Position numbers and translations under genes: made by a program. This document shows, in pieces, positions 55,952 to 64,000 of a DNA stretch of 64,000 nt (the stretch's first letter is position 1; every line of letters begins with the position of its first letter). Under the pieces are notes generated by a model, which saw nothing but the letters and a program-made list of their open reading frames with translations, was not told the DNA's origin and searched no databases. Source of the stretch: Methanospirillum hungatei (GTDB lineage: Archaea; Halobacteriota; Methanomicrobia; Methanomicrobiales; Methanospirillaceae); contig NZ_CP077107.1 of assembly GCF_019263745.1 (NCBI RefSeq), positions 992,001 to 1,056,000 on the forward strand. Direction: 5' to 3'.

Positions 55952-56524
55952 ATGAATAATCCAGAAATACCCCCTGATCCCCGTATCCAATCTGGTAACT
56001 TTTCCACTCGTTTGATTTTTCTCATTATGTGCATATCCAGTTGCCTCATGGTATGGACCGGTGTGCTTGCTGAGACAAATGATGGAGAGCAGACTCCCCA
56101 GGTGATCACATTTCAACTGACCGATTTAGGAGACGATGATATACTTCGCGTATCCCTGATGAAAGAGGGAGAATCCTCGAAAAATGGTATGGTCAGGCAG
56201 GAACAGAATATTGAATTGAACCGGGAAACGAACTCCGTTGAATGGAATCCATGCAATGATAATGCCTGTATGGTTGCCTCACTCCCGACAGCAGGAGGAA
56301 CAACCGGACGGGACCAGCTCATCCTTGAACTAACCTTTCAAAATCCTGCAGTAGATACCAGTTCCTGCCATGGAAATCCAACCTGTGAACGACTCAAAGG
56401 AGGAACATATACGAAAAGTGGCATGCTTGATGGAATGTTTTACACCGGAAAGGTCTATGCAGTATCTGTGCAAAGTCTGAAAGCAGGTATCGGGGAAGCG
56501 TTCACCATTACTCAGGTATCATAA
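55952..56524 (+). CDS. Secreted or membrane-anchored protein, unrecognised
   Basis: 190-residue protein with an N-terminal hydrophobic segment (LIFLIMCISSCLMVWTGV) after a 19-residue polar start, so a signal peptide or signal anchor. The rest is hydrophilic and beta-like, with four cysteines (CNDNAC and CHGNPTC) that may form disulphides. No family recognised. It converges on the membrane kinase gene at 56539, with only 14 bp between. Confidence 0.65.
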   Translation: MNNPEIPPDPRIQSGNFSTRLIFLIMCISSCLMVWTGVLAETNDGEQTPQVITFQLTDLGDDDILRVSLMKEGESSKNGMVRQEQNIELNRETNSVEWNPCNDNACMVASLPTAGGTTGRDQLILELTFQNPAVDTSSCHGNPTCERLKGGTYTKSGMLDGMFYTGKVYAVSVQSLKAGIGEAFTITQVS

Positions 56525-56538
56525 CATTTTTTCTTTTT
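56525..56538 (+). terminator. T-runs between convergent genes
   Basis: Two runs of six T residues directly after the plus-strand stop at 56524, filling the gap to the convergent kinase gene. Plausible archaeal terminator. Confidence 0.4.
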
Positions 56539-58173
56539 TCAGGTCTCGGCTAACTGATTCAACGTTGTCATGAAATCAGAGATATTCTGATACCGCTCGT
56601 TTGGATCTGCTTGTAATGAGCGTTTTATTATCTCATCAAAGGGCTTGAGATTACTGTTCACTTCTGAAGGAAGAATGTACTGGTTTTTCTGAATCCGGGA
56701 AAATAGTTCCCCGATATTTTGCGTTCCGTATGGGGGAGCCCCGCATAAAAGTTCATAGAGCAATACACCAAGCTGATAAATATCGGTTCGTTGATCACCA
56801 TTCCCATACTTTTCCGGGGCAAGTTGTTCCGGACTTGCATAAAAGAGTGAAAAACTCGTATTTCTGGTATCATCAGCCCGTTCAATGAACCGCGAAAGGC
56901 CCCAGTCAGTAAGTTTTACCGTCCCGTCATCTGCAATAAGTACATTTCCCGGTTTTATATCCCGATGGATAACCCCGTTCTCATGGGCATAGGAGAGTGC
57001 TGATCCAATCTGCACTGTTATTGAGACGGCTCTTTTTGGAGGAACCGGGAGGGTTATGTCTTTGAGTGATCGGGGAATATACTCAAGTTCAACATACGGA
57101 ACCGGAAAGATATTCTGATCTGTTATTTGAGCAATGTGTGGGTGGGATAAGTCCCGCCATACAGACATCTCATTTAAAAATGTCTTTCCACTGGTCTCAT
57201 CAGCAGAGAATGGGATTTTCAGGGCAACCACCATATTGTCAGAATTTTTATTGGCCCGATAGACAACTGCCATTCCCCCACTCCCAATAACAGATATATC
57301 ATGATATTTTGTTGTCAGTTTTTCCGGAAATGAGGGAGGGAGGTCCTGGTTCACCAGAGGAAGGGATCGGGTAATAGTATGATCTGAATTTTCTCTTAGT
57401 TTCGAGAAATCTCCTTTCTGCACAAAATGACTTGTGATTAATGAGAAAGCTGCTCCGGGAGTGATGATAGTAAGTGCTGTTACAATACTTATCTGAAGAG
57501 AAAATGCCACAGGAAACCGGACGGATAATAGGAGAATGATGGCAATTACCGCAAAGAGAATGTGAGCCTGATGTATTGGGACCATCGGACGGTTTTTAAT
57601 GAGTGATACTGCCTGGATTAGCGATGAGAGAATAAGATAGATGATAATCCCGAATGTGGCATAGATAGTGCTCACAAATGGATCCATCCCATTGTTTGAA
57701 GACCGAATCTCATAAAGAGTGAAAATAAACACCCCAATCAGGAATGCACTCAGCAGATGGCACCCGGCAAGCATGATACCAGCCCGGTGAGAACAGGTAT
57801 ACCGGAACTGTGATCCAATCACAATCCCGGCTATACTCATGATAAGAAGAATGATGAGGCTTACACCGATTGATATCAATGGTAACTGCCAGTTTTCAAT
57901 TGGGAGAATCATATCCGGAGGTATCGCATCCCGGGGAAACATTCCCCCCTGACCCTCTGGTGTGAAACGTGATTCTGACTCAGCAGATTGATTAAGATTT
58001 CTGGCATTCAGGTAAAAAGGAATACGATTACTATCATTTGGACCTGGAAATGAGTCAGGCTTAACTTTTGGACTGGAATTATCAATAGTCTGATCTGCCT
58101 GAACAGGGATACATGAGAATATGAGTGCCAGTATGAGGCATATACCTATACAGAGGGTTTTTTGATGAACCAT
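56539..58173 (-). CDS. Membrane Ser/Thr protein kinase (Hanks type)
   Basis: 544-residue protein. A signal peptide ends near residue 26, then ~70 extracytoplasmic residues, then about five spans (98-250), then a cytoplasmic Hanks-type kinase (about 285-540). Kinase motifs: GSGGMAVVYRA, K319 in VVALK, catalytic HRDIKPGN (D405, N410), and DWG (423-425) where DFG is normal, followed by SPE. Sensor membrane part fused to a kinase is the reverse of the common bacterial PknB order. It follows the HTH-FHA gene by 26 bp, so the FHA protein is the likely substrate or reader of phosphorylation. The membrane part may sense an envelope signal. Confidence 0.88.
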   Translation of the reverse strand: MVHQKTLCIGICLILALIFSCIPVQADQTIDNSSPKVKPDSFPGPNDSNRIPFYLNARNLNQSAESESRFTPEGQGGMFPRDAIPPDMILPIENWQLPLISIGVSLIILLIMSIAGIVIGSQFRYTCSHRAGIMLAGCHLLSAFLIGVFIFTLYEIRSSNNGMDPFVSTIYATFGIIIYLILSSLIQAVSLIKNRPMVPIHQAHILFAVIAIILLLSVRFPVAFSLQISIVTALTIITPGAAFSLITSHFVQKGDFSKLRENSDHTITRSLPLVNQDLPPSFPEKLTTKYHDISVIGSGGMAVVYRANKNSDNMVVALKIPFSADETSGKTFLNEMSVWRDLSHPHIAQITDQNIFPVPYVELEYIPRSLKDITLPVPPKRAVSITVQIGSALSYAHENGVIHRDIKPGNVLIADDGTVKLTDWGLSRFIERADDTRNTSFSLFYASPEQLAPEKYGNGDQRTDIYQLGVLLYELLCGAPPYGTQNIGELFSRIQKNQYILPSEVNSNLKPFDEIIKRSLQADPNERYQNISDFMTTLNQLAET

Positions 58174-58199
58174 TCTTTATCCAGGTCACAAAGAGAGAA

Positions 58200-58964
58200 T
58201 TATTCTGCAATAAAAAGGAACCGTGCTGACATGTTCCCAGTTCCAAGAATGACAATATCGCCGTCCACCAGTTCCCGACGGGTCTGAGGTGGTATTGGTT
58301 CAGTATTAATGAACGTCCCTGAAGTACTGCCACAATCCTCAATCTCCCAGGTTTTTCCCTGATACATTCGGGCATGGGGACGACTAATTCGTGAGACTGA
58401 TTTATATTCCTGGGAAAGCATCACGATACCTTTCCCCATTTTTGAGAAACTCATGTCGGTTGGATCAATTCTGCCCAAGGGGATCTTCTCGCCATGAAGA
58501 GAAAAAATCTTACCTTCTTCAGGACCGGATGTCAGATACAGACAGGGAGACGTTACTCCAAACTGTGTGCTGATGTCTTTTCGTATTGTGCTCAATTGGT
58601 TTGCAAGATCTGCATGAGTGATAGTCAACGGAACTTTTGAGAACATAGAAAGATTCGTTATTATCTGCTCCATACCGCCAGGGGCAAGTGAATATTTCCA
58701 TACCGGATGGATTCCGGTCATGGTCTCTGAACTCATCCCTGCATCTTTTCTGACAAGACCGGCAAGAAGAAGTTTATCGATATGTTTCCTGATATTTTCA
58801 TAACTGGTCCGGGTGATCGCCGCGATCTCTTTGAGTTCCATCGGCCTTGTCTCAAGAGAGGAGAGGATCTGCAGCCGGACAGGATTTGCAAGGGCATTTA
58901 GATATTCTGACATCTCTACGAGATACTCAGGGTCTCTTTTGCCCTGAATGGTATTGTCTGTCAT
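58200..58964 (-). CDS. HTH-FHA transcription regulator
   Basis: 254-residue two-domain protein. ATG 58964 (MTDNTIQG) is preferred over GTG 58991. Residues 15-95 form an ArsR-like winged helix (LNALANPVRLQILSSLE, then IAAITRTSYENIRKHIDKL). Residues 140-254 are an FHA domain, which binds phosphothreonine: LGR at 163-165, SRPHA at 194-198, DCGSTSGTF at 210-218, then a DGDIVILG strand. It is transcribed just before the membrane kinase. The coupling of a DNA-binding domain to an FHA domain beside a kinase makes a direct kinase-to-promoter path likely. Confidence 0.88.
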   Translation of the reverse strand: MTDNTIQGKRDPEYLVEMSEYLNALANPVRLQILSSLETRPMELKEIAAITRTSYENIRKHIDKLLLAGLVRKDAGMSSETMTGIHPVWKYSLAPGGMEQIITNLSMFSKVPLTITHADLANQLSTIRKDISTQFGVTSPCLYLTSGPEEGKIFSLHGEKIPLGRIDPTDMSFSKMGKGIVMLSQEYKSVSRISRPHARMYQGKTWEIEDCGSTSGTFINTEPIPPQTRRELVDGDIVILGTGNMSARFLFIAE

Positions 58965-58991
58965 TATCAGGTACCCAAATCTTATGCACAC

Positions 58992-59444
58992 TGGGAGATT
59001 ATGGCTTTTCCGTCTAATGAAATCCGGATCTTATATTTCTTGAAATTGATGCAGAATTTAAGGGCAATTTACAAAAAACATTTAATAACTGGCATTATCA
59101 GATTCAACTCCTTAAAAACGCGGAGAATAACTCTGCCATCCATTCCAGGTATAATTAGATTATGAGGAGTATCATCAACAATGAGAACCCGCTGCACCAT
59201 ATTATCAGGTTATTGTCGACCATAGAATACATTAGATTGGTAGATAATCATTTTCAAAAGAAGGAAAAAGAAATATCCTATGAGTTATAGATCTTTATGA
59301 AAGTTTATTTGTAAAAAATACAAAAAAATGTTTTTGTATGATTTCACCAAATATGAATTCCCATTTAATAATGGAGATGATCCATCAAACAACAGGATCC
59401 AACTGTAATGTAAGATATCCCAAGAGAAGAAATCCAACAAATCA
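58992..59444. other. Gap holding a response-regulator remnant
   Basis: 452-bp gap between divergent transcripts. Its only recognisable content is the 59069-59200 receiver remnant. The rest is AT-rich with no other clear gene, repeat or RNA. Confidence 0.5.
59069..59200 (-). pseudogene. Response-regulator receiver remnant with internal deletion
   Basis: A 43-codon minus-strand frame: MVQRVLIVDDTPHNL is the first strand and acidic pocket of a CheY-like receiver, and it joins directly to IPGMDGRVILRVFKEL, the stretch that normally follows the phospho-aspartate strand some 35-40 residues later. The phospho-acceptor region is missing and the frame stops early at KCFL. Both halves are in one frame, so a deletion in a former receiver gene is the simplest explanation. 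No partner kinase is adjacent. Confidence 0.6.
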
Positions 59445-62400
59445 ATGAGTGAAAATACTGAATCCATAGAAACCAGGTGCCATGTAACAATTGATGTACA
59501 GCACTCCATCTATCCTCTCCCTGATATTCCAGTTCAAGCCCGTATCTCACACACCCCATATGGACACAGATATGATCTCATGGAACCCTTACTAAATGAG
59601 TATGAACGGGATGTCTATACCTCACTCATTTCATCATTAAAAATCCATTTGCAGGACAAGGAAACATATCGTTCTTTTCAAAAAAAATATCATGAAAAAA
59701 TTCAATCTCTTATAAATGCCATCGCTCCTGAACTTTCAGAATCATCTCTAGCGGTATTAACATATTTTATTACCCGGGACATGAAGGGATTCGGTCCACT
59801 CCAACCTTTTCTTCAGGATCCTGACCTCTTTCACATTACTATTCCCGGATATAATCTCCCGGTTATTGTACGACATAGACATCACGGAATGATGACCACG
59901 GGATTAATTCCAAATGAGAATGAATGTCAGAAGATCATAAAAAAAATAGAAAACAGAACGAAAGTAAAAATAACCCCAGAGAAAATTCCTCTTATTCTTA
60001 ATTATAAAAATAACAATATCAAAATCAGTGCTTCATCAACACATGACAACGGCCCTTTTACTATTGAATTCCAAAAACAAAAACACACTGTTGAAAATCA
60101 AATTATTCATCAACAAGAGCTAAAAACACAAGAAAAATGCATCATAAAATCTGAATATCTGAATGGATATGCATGTGGAAGATTAATACCAGAACGAAAT
60201 GGAAATTATCACTTTATTATTGGCTATCCATCTTTATCAGACAATGAACAAGCCATCGTCCATGAGATGCGTATTTGGGTACACGAAGAAAAACCAGAAT
60301 TACGCAGGTTTCAAGATGCAAAAAACAAAATTCTTACTCATTTACAAAGAGAATACCCAAATATTTCAGTCAAATCCAGAGAAAAAATAGGAATTCGATT
60401 ACTCCTATCTCGAGATTGTACCCGGTGGATCAGACTCCTTTGCGCAGATCCTCTCGTCAAGGCTATCTATTGCATGGGTCCTGGCATCCCGGTTCAAATT
60501 CTGCATACACAGGTTCCTGGAAATATCAAAACAAACATCAAACCAACATCAAAGGATCTAGAAAATATATCCGTTTTTTTCTGCAAGGTCGGGGGGAGAA
60601 AACTACACAAAAAGTCCGGGACTATCTCTCTGCATTTCACTGGAGGAATAGACATTTCTATTGTCCGCGAGAAGGAAGGGCAATACCCTGAAATCAGGAT
60701 ACAAAAATCCGGGGCACTGAGTTCATCGTCACCGCAGTTTTCATCATCAGGAAATCCATCAGAACCTTTTTTAGGAGAAGAAAAAACTGAAGAGATATTA
60801 TCAAAAGTTTTTGATCTGACTGAGCAGAAGCAAAAACCAGTCCCAAGACTGGAAAAAAGTGAAATAGAGAATGAAAACATATCGACCAGAAAATCCTGGA
60901 AAGATAAATTCGGGAGAACATTATACTGGAAAATTCCCAGTGCAGGATTCAAAAGAAGGAAAAAACGTCCAGATCTAAATGTACAGACTCAAATCCCAGA
61001 AATACCCGAGGTACAATCAGTACTTGATGTTCAGGTTCAGGAAGGCCTCATTGTAGAAGAGGCATACTGGCTTATTAGTCCCCATGCGTACGCAGTCGTC
61101 CTTAAAGATCCGGCTGGTGACCGGATGTACCGGGTCATTGAACCAGACCTGACACCCCGTGAACGTATCGTGCTTGAAGAGACACATGAAACACTTCGTG
61201 ACGTGCTTATCTATGATAAACCAGTAAATAAAGGAGATCTCTTACTTGATTATGATGAAGCAGCGAAAGTTATCAGGGCGTATGATCCAAAGATTACCGA
61301 TGGCCGACTTTCAGTATTATACTACTACCTGAAACGAAATCTCAATGGGTATGGAAAGATTGACCCTCTAATGCATGATGAGATGCTGGAAGATATCTCA
61401 TGCAACGGTCATCATCTCCCCGTCTATGTCCACCACCGGTTTTACGCAAGTATGCCAACATCAGTAATCTTTGACCAGGAAGAACTTAACCGGTTTGTAT
61501 TAAAGCTCTCACAAAAAGCGGATAAACAGGTGTCTCTAACATCTCCGTTACTTGATGCTGCCCTGCCAAACGGGTCACGGGCACAGATCACGTATTCAGA
61601 TGTGGTATCAACAAAAGGAAGTTCATTTACAATCAGAAAATTTCGATCAGACCCGATGACGCCTATAACACTTCTGGGATTCGGGACATATGACCCTGAG
61701 CTCCTGGCATTTCTTTGGTTGGCACTTGAAAACCGGAAATCACTCATCGTTGTAGGAGGAACGGCAAGTGGAAAGACATCTGCGATGAATGCACTCTCTT
61801 TTTTTATTCCCCATAATTCTAAGATCGTATCTCTGGAAGATACTCGTGAGCTCCAAATCCCACACCAAAACTGGCTGCCAGTTCAGACAAGGGAGAGTGC
61901 TACACTCAATGAGCGGGGGAATATTGATCTTTTTGACCTGCTGAAGGCATCACTCAGACAACGACCAGAATATATCATTGTTGGAGAAGTCAGAGGGAGT
62001 GAAGCACAAACACTTTTTCAGGCGATGAACAGCGGTCACACAACAATCTCCACCCTCCATGCCGGAACAATTGAGGAGGCGTTAAACCGTCTCACCAATG
62101 AACCAATAAACGTCCCTCCAGCCATGTTTGGTGCATTGAATCTTATGGTAATTCAGACATTCCATTATCGAAAGGGGCAAATGATTCGCCGATGTGATGC
62201 CGTTCATGAGATCATCTTGAAGGAAGGGGATAAACTTGGTTGGAATACCCTCTATGAATATAATCCCAGCACAGATGGCTTTGACCGGAAGTATGCAGAG
62301 TCAAAAACTCTTGAGAATATCAGATACATGCATAACTGGACCAGATATGAACTTGAATATCAGCTAAAGATACGCAAGGAATTTTTGAATCGTATCAATA

Positions 62401-62465
62401 ATCAATCAAAATATGATCCTACCCATTTGATGCAGTTAATAACCCGTCTCCGGAGAATGGCATGA
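59445..62465 (+). CDS. TadA/FlaI-type secretion ATPase with repeated N-terminal domain
   Basis: 1006-residue ATPase of the type II/IV secretion superfamily (archaellum/pilus motors), about twice the usual length. The C-terminal part is complete: N-domain about 535-735, Walker A GGTASGKT with K777, VGEVRGSE region, and the His box SGHTTISTLHAG. Two earlier stretches look like degenerate copies of the N-domain: about 25-210 (LTYFITRDMKGFGPLQPF, matching LYYYLKRNLNGYGKIDPL) and about 255-420 (IRLLLSRDCTRWIRLLCADP). A charged, lysine-rich linker follows (430-530). It overlaps the FlaJ-like gene by 4 bp. It probably powers a surface filament or secretion system. Confidence 0.88.
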   Translation: MSENTESIETRCHVTIDVQHSIYPLPDIPVQARISHTPYGHRYDLMEPLLNEYERDVYTSLISSLKIHLQDKETYRSFQKKYHEKIQSLINAIAPELSESSLAVLTYFITRDMKGFGPLQPFLQDPDLFHITIPGYNLPVIVRHRHHGMMTTGLIPNENECQKIIKKIENRTKVKITPEKIPLILNYKNNNIKISASSTHDNGPFTIEFQKQKHTVENQIIHQQELKTQEKCIIKSEYLNGYACGRLIPERNGNYHFIIGYPSLSDNEQAIVHEMRIWVHEEKPELRRFQDAKNKILTHLQREYPNISVKSREKIGIRLLLSRDCTRWIRLLCADPLVKAIYCMGPGIPVQILHTQVPGNIKTNIKPTSKDLENISVFFCKVGGRKLHKKSGTISLHFTGGIDISIVREKEGQYPEIRIQKSGALSSSSPQFSSSGNPSEPFLGEEKTEEILSKVFDLTEQKQKPVPRLEKSEIENENISTRKSWKDKFGRTLYWKIPSAGFKRRKKRPDLNVQTQIPEIPEVQSVLDVQVQEGLIVEEAYWLISPHAYAVVLKDPAGDRMYRVIEPDLTPRERIVLEETHETLRDVLIYDKPVNKGDLLLDYDEAAKVIRAYDPKITDGRLSVLYYYLKRNLNGYGKIDPLMHDEMLEDISCNGHHLPVYVHHRFYASMPTSVIFDQEELNRFVLKLSQKADKQVSLTSPLLDAALPNGSRAQITYSDVVSTKGSSFTIRKFRSDPMTPITLLGFGTYDPELLAFLWLALENRKSLIVVGGTASGKTSAMNALSFFIPHNSKIVSLEDTRELQIPHQNWLPVQTRESATLNERGNIDLFDLLKASLRQRPEYIIVGEVRGSEAQTLFQAMNSGHTTISTLHAGTIEEALNRLTNEPINVPPAMFGALNLMVIQTFHYRKGQMIRRCDAVHEIILKEGDKLGWNTLYEYNPSTDGFDRKYAESKTLENIRYMHNWTRYELEYQLKIRKEFLNRINNQSKYDPTHLMQLITRLRRMA

Positions 62466-64000
62466 GTATTTTCAGACCTGAGCAGGTTGATGAGTGGCTT
62501 GAAGGAACGACCATCAGGAAATCCCTTAGGGCTGCCCATCTCCCTTATTCCCAATATTCCTTTTTTCTTCTCATGGTTAGAGCATCCCTTATTTCTACCA
62601 GCATTTTTGTTGTTCTCGCCTGTTATCTTTTCATCACCGAAACATCCTTTATCCCAAATTTCGAACCCTGGATAAATATTCTTCTCCTCTTTATTTTTCT
62701 AATTCCGGGAGTAATTTTGGGGATATATACCTACCCTGCAAGTATTGCAAACGGACGGAAAACATCAATCGACCTTGAGCTGCCATATACGATAACCTAC
62801 ATGCAGGCCTTGTCTACAACAATGACGCTCTACAATGTCATCCGTCGTGTGTATGAAGCAGAAGATCTATTCGGGGAAGTTTCACGGGAGTTTGGGCTTA
62901 TTGTCCGCGATGTTGAGGTCTTTGGTGATGACCTTTATTCCGCAATTGGGAACCTCCAAAAGGTAACCCCCTCTCATAACCTAGAGGATTTTCTCAACGA
63001 TCTGCTTCTTCTTTCAGGAAGCGGTGGTGATGTGACGAACTTTCTTTCATCACGATCGGCTTATTTTAGGGAAGCTGCAGCCAGGGAATTGGATCAGATT
63101 CTTAAAACGATTGAGGTCATGGCTGAGGTATATGTTACTGCTTTTGTTGCAGGCCCTATTACGATGATCATCATCATTGTCGCCCAGAACCTGGGAGGAA
63201 AATCTGAACTTTCGGGATATATTCCGATGATCATCTTTGGCCTGATAGCTGGATCGCTTGGGATGATCTATATCCTGTACCTCATGCTCCCGAAGATTAA
63301 GATGGATATCACCCGAAAACCAATAGGGGATTCTGAATTTATCGGAATAGAAATTTCCAAGGATGAATTTTCCAGAGTGGACCAGAAATTTCTCAAAGAG
63401 GTCGAGGCCAAACGAAAACGATACAAACTTGAGAACCTTATTAAAAATCCATTCCGAACATTTATCTCTGATTTTAACATAGGATTTGGGATCGGGATTG
63501 TTGCTACACTGCTTGTAACTCTGCTGTACCTGAATGGAAATCTGGGCATTTGGTTTCCGATTAATACATTTGAGATATTTATCTGCCTCTCGGTCATCGC
63601 CTGTATGATCCCAATTACTCTAGCATATGAGGGTCGGAACTGGTTTGTCAATAATGTAGAGAAACATACTCCGGAGTTTCTACGCCAGCTTGTTGATATG
63701 AAAGACATTGGCGTTACTTTGCAGGCGGCAATCGGCCTTATCTCAAACTCAAAACTAGGAGTATTATCTCAGGAGCTGGTGATAACCACCGAAGAAATAA
63801 AACGGGGAGAGACTACCGTGAACGCCCTGGTCCGGATGGAAGAGCGGATAGGGCTTGTATCTGTAAAACGAGCCATGTCCCTCCTTGTTAAAGCGAGTCA
63901 AGTGACCGATTCAATCAAGGACGTTCTTATCATTGCTATTAATGACTTCGAACACTACCTAAAATTGAAAAAAGACCGGTTTAATATCTCAATTACCTAT
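62462..64000 (+). CDS. FlaJ/TadC-like membrane protein (3' partial)
   Basis: Membrane platform protein of the same filament or secretion system. The ATG overlaps the ATPase stop (ATGA), and the frame is open to the end of the window (513 codons), so the gene continues beyond. It has T2SF (type II secretion F-domain)-like repeats: ELPYTITYMQALSTTMTLYN, then FLSSRSAYFREAAARELDQI, two spans (VTAFVAGPITMIIIIV and following), then the second half starting near HTPEFLRQLVDMKDIGVTLQ. FlaJ/TadC proteins sit under the motor ATPase in the membrane. Confidence 0.85.
   Translation, partial: MSIFRPEQVDEWLEGTTIRKSLRAAHLPYSQYSFFLLMVRASLISTSIFVVLACYLFITETSFIPNFEPWINILLLFIFLIPGVILGIYTYPASIANGRKTSIDLELPYTITYMQALSTTMTLYNVIRRVYEAEDLFGEVSREFGLIVRDVEVFGDDLYSAIGNLQKVTPSHNLEDFLNDLLLLSGSGGDVTNFLSSRSAYFREAAARELDQILKTIEVMAEVYVTAFVAGPITMIIIIVAQNLGGKSELSGYIPMIIFGLIAGSLGMIYILYLMLPKIKMDITRKPIGDSEFIGIEISKDEFSRVDQKFLKEVEAKRKRYKLENLIKNPFRTFISDFNIGFGIGIVATLLVTLLYLNGNLGIWFPINTFEIFICLSVIACMIPITLAYEGRNWFVNNVEKHTPEFLRQLVDMKDIGVTLQAAIGLISNSKLGVLSQELVITTEEIKRGETTVNALVRMEERIGLVSVKRAMSLLVKASQVTDSIKDVLIIAINDFEHYLKLKKDRFNISITY

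Noticed and set aside
55952-56524. Possible cohesin partner for the dockerin-tagged binding proteins
   Set aside because: The secreted protein has no clear cohesin pattern; the PKD-like protein at 23178 and the two COG1361 proteins also lack one.
1-64000. CRISPR arrays, tRNA and rRNA genes, intact insertion sequences
   Set aside because: I looked for direct-repeat spacing, cloverleaf-like blocks and transposase motifs and saw none by eye; a covariance-model scan would settle tRNAs and small RNAs.

Overview
The window looks like chromosomal DNA of a methanogenic archaeon of the Methanomicrobiales, and a Methanospirillum-like organism is my best guess. The evidence is indirect: TATA-box promoters with GGTGA-type ribosome binding sites, a DUF2098-type protein, an HTH_10 (Bat-like) regulator, short archaeal-style sensor kinases, an archaellum/TadA-type ATPase with a FlaJ-like partner, dockerin-bearing binding proteins and moderate G+C. 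I saw no rRNA, tRNA, CRISPR array or intact transposon.

Layout. 1-4.7 kb: a family-5 ABC importer (ATPase cut by the window edge, binding protein, two permeases) facing nikR, so probably nickel uptake. 5.3-32.6 kb: an island of FecBCD-type importers (five binding proteins, three permeases, two ATPases), six SAM-dependent methyltransferases, two heterodimeric exporter-fold ABC pairs and an Fsr-like MFS carrier. It is interrupted by a HEPN/MNT pair and a PKD-type surface protein. Three of the five binding proteins carry dockerin-like repeats. The coherent but unproven reading is uptake, processing and/or efflux of a metal chelate or other organic ligand, with methylation involved.

32.6-42 kb: an SRPBCC protein, a DUF2098 protein, an ABC exporter of LolD/FtsX type with a COG1361-like surface protein, a divergent HTH_10 regulator, an EamA carrier, a VapBC-like pair and a P2-type cation ATPase. 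42.1-49.5 kb: a chemoreceptor with several HAMP units, an Opu-type osmoprotectant importer, a sensor kinase and a GNAT enzyme.

49.7-52.3 kb: a CooS-like Ni-CODH that appears to lack key active-site residues, co-transcribed with a cupin and a small CxxC protein. 52.5-55.8 kb: a second LolD/FtsX/COG1361 system. 55.9-59.2 kb: a secreted protein, a membrane Ser/Thr kinase preceded by an HTH-FHA regulator, and a decayed response-regulator remnant. 59.4-64 kb: a 1006-residue secretion ATPase whose N-terminal domain seems to be present three times, overlapping a FlaJ/TadC-like membrane gene that runs off the window.

Most promising for new biology: the methyltransferase/FecBCD/exporter-fold island with dockerin-tagged binding proteins, the divergent CooS operon and the triplicated secretion ATPase.
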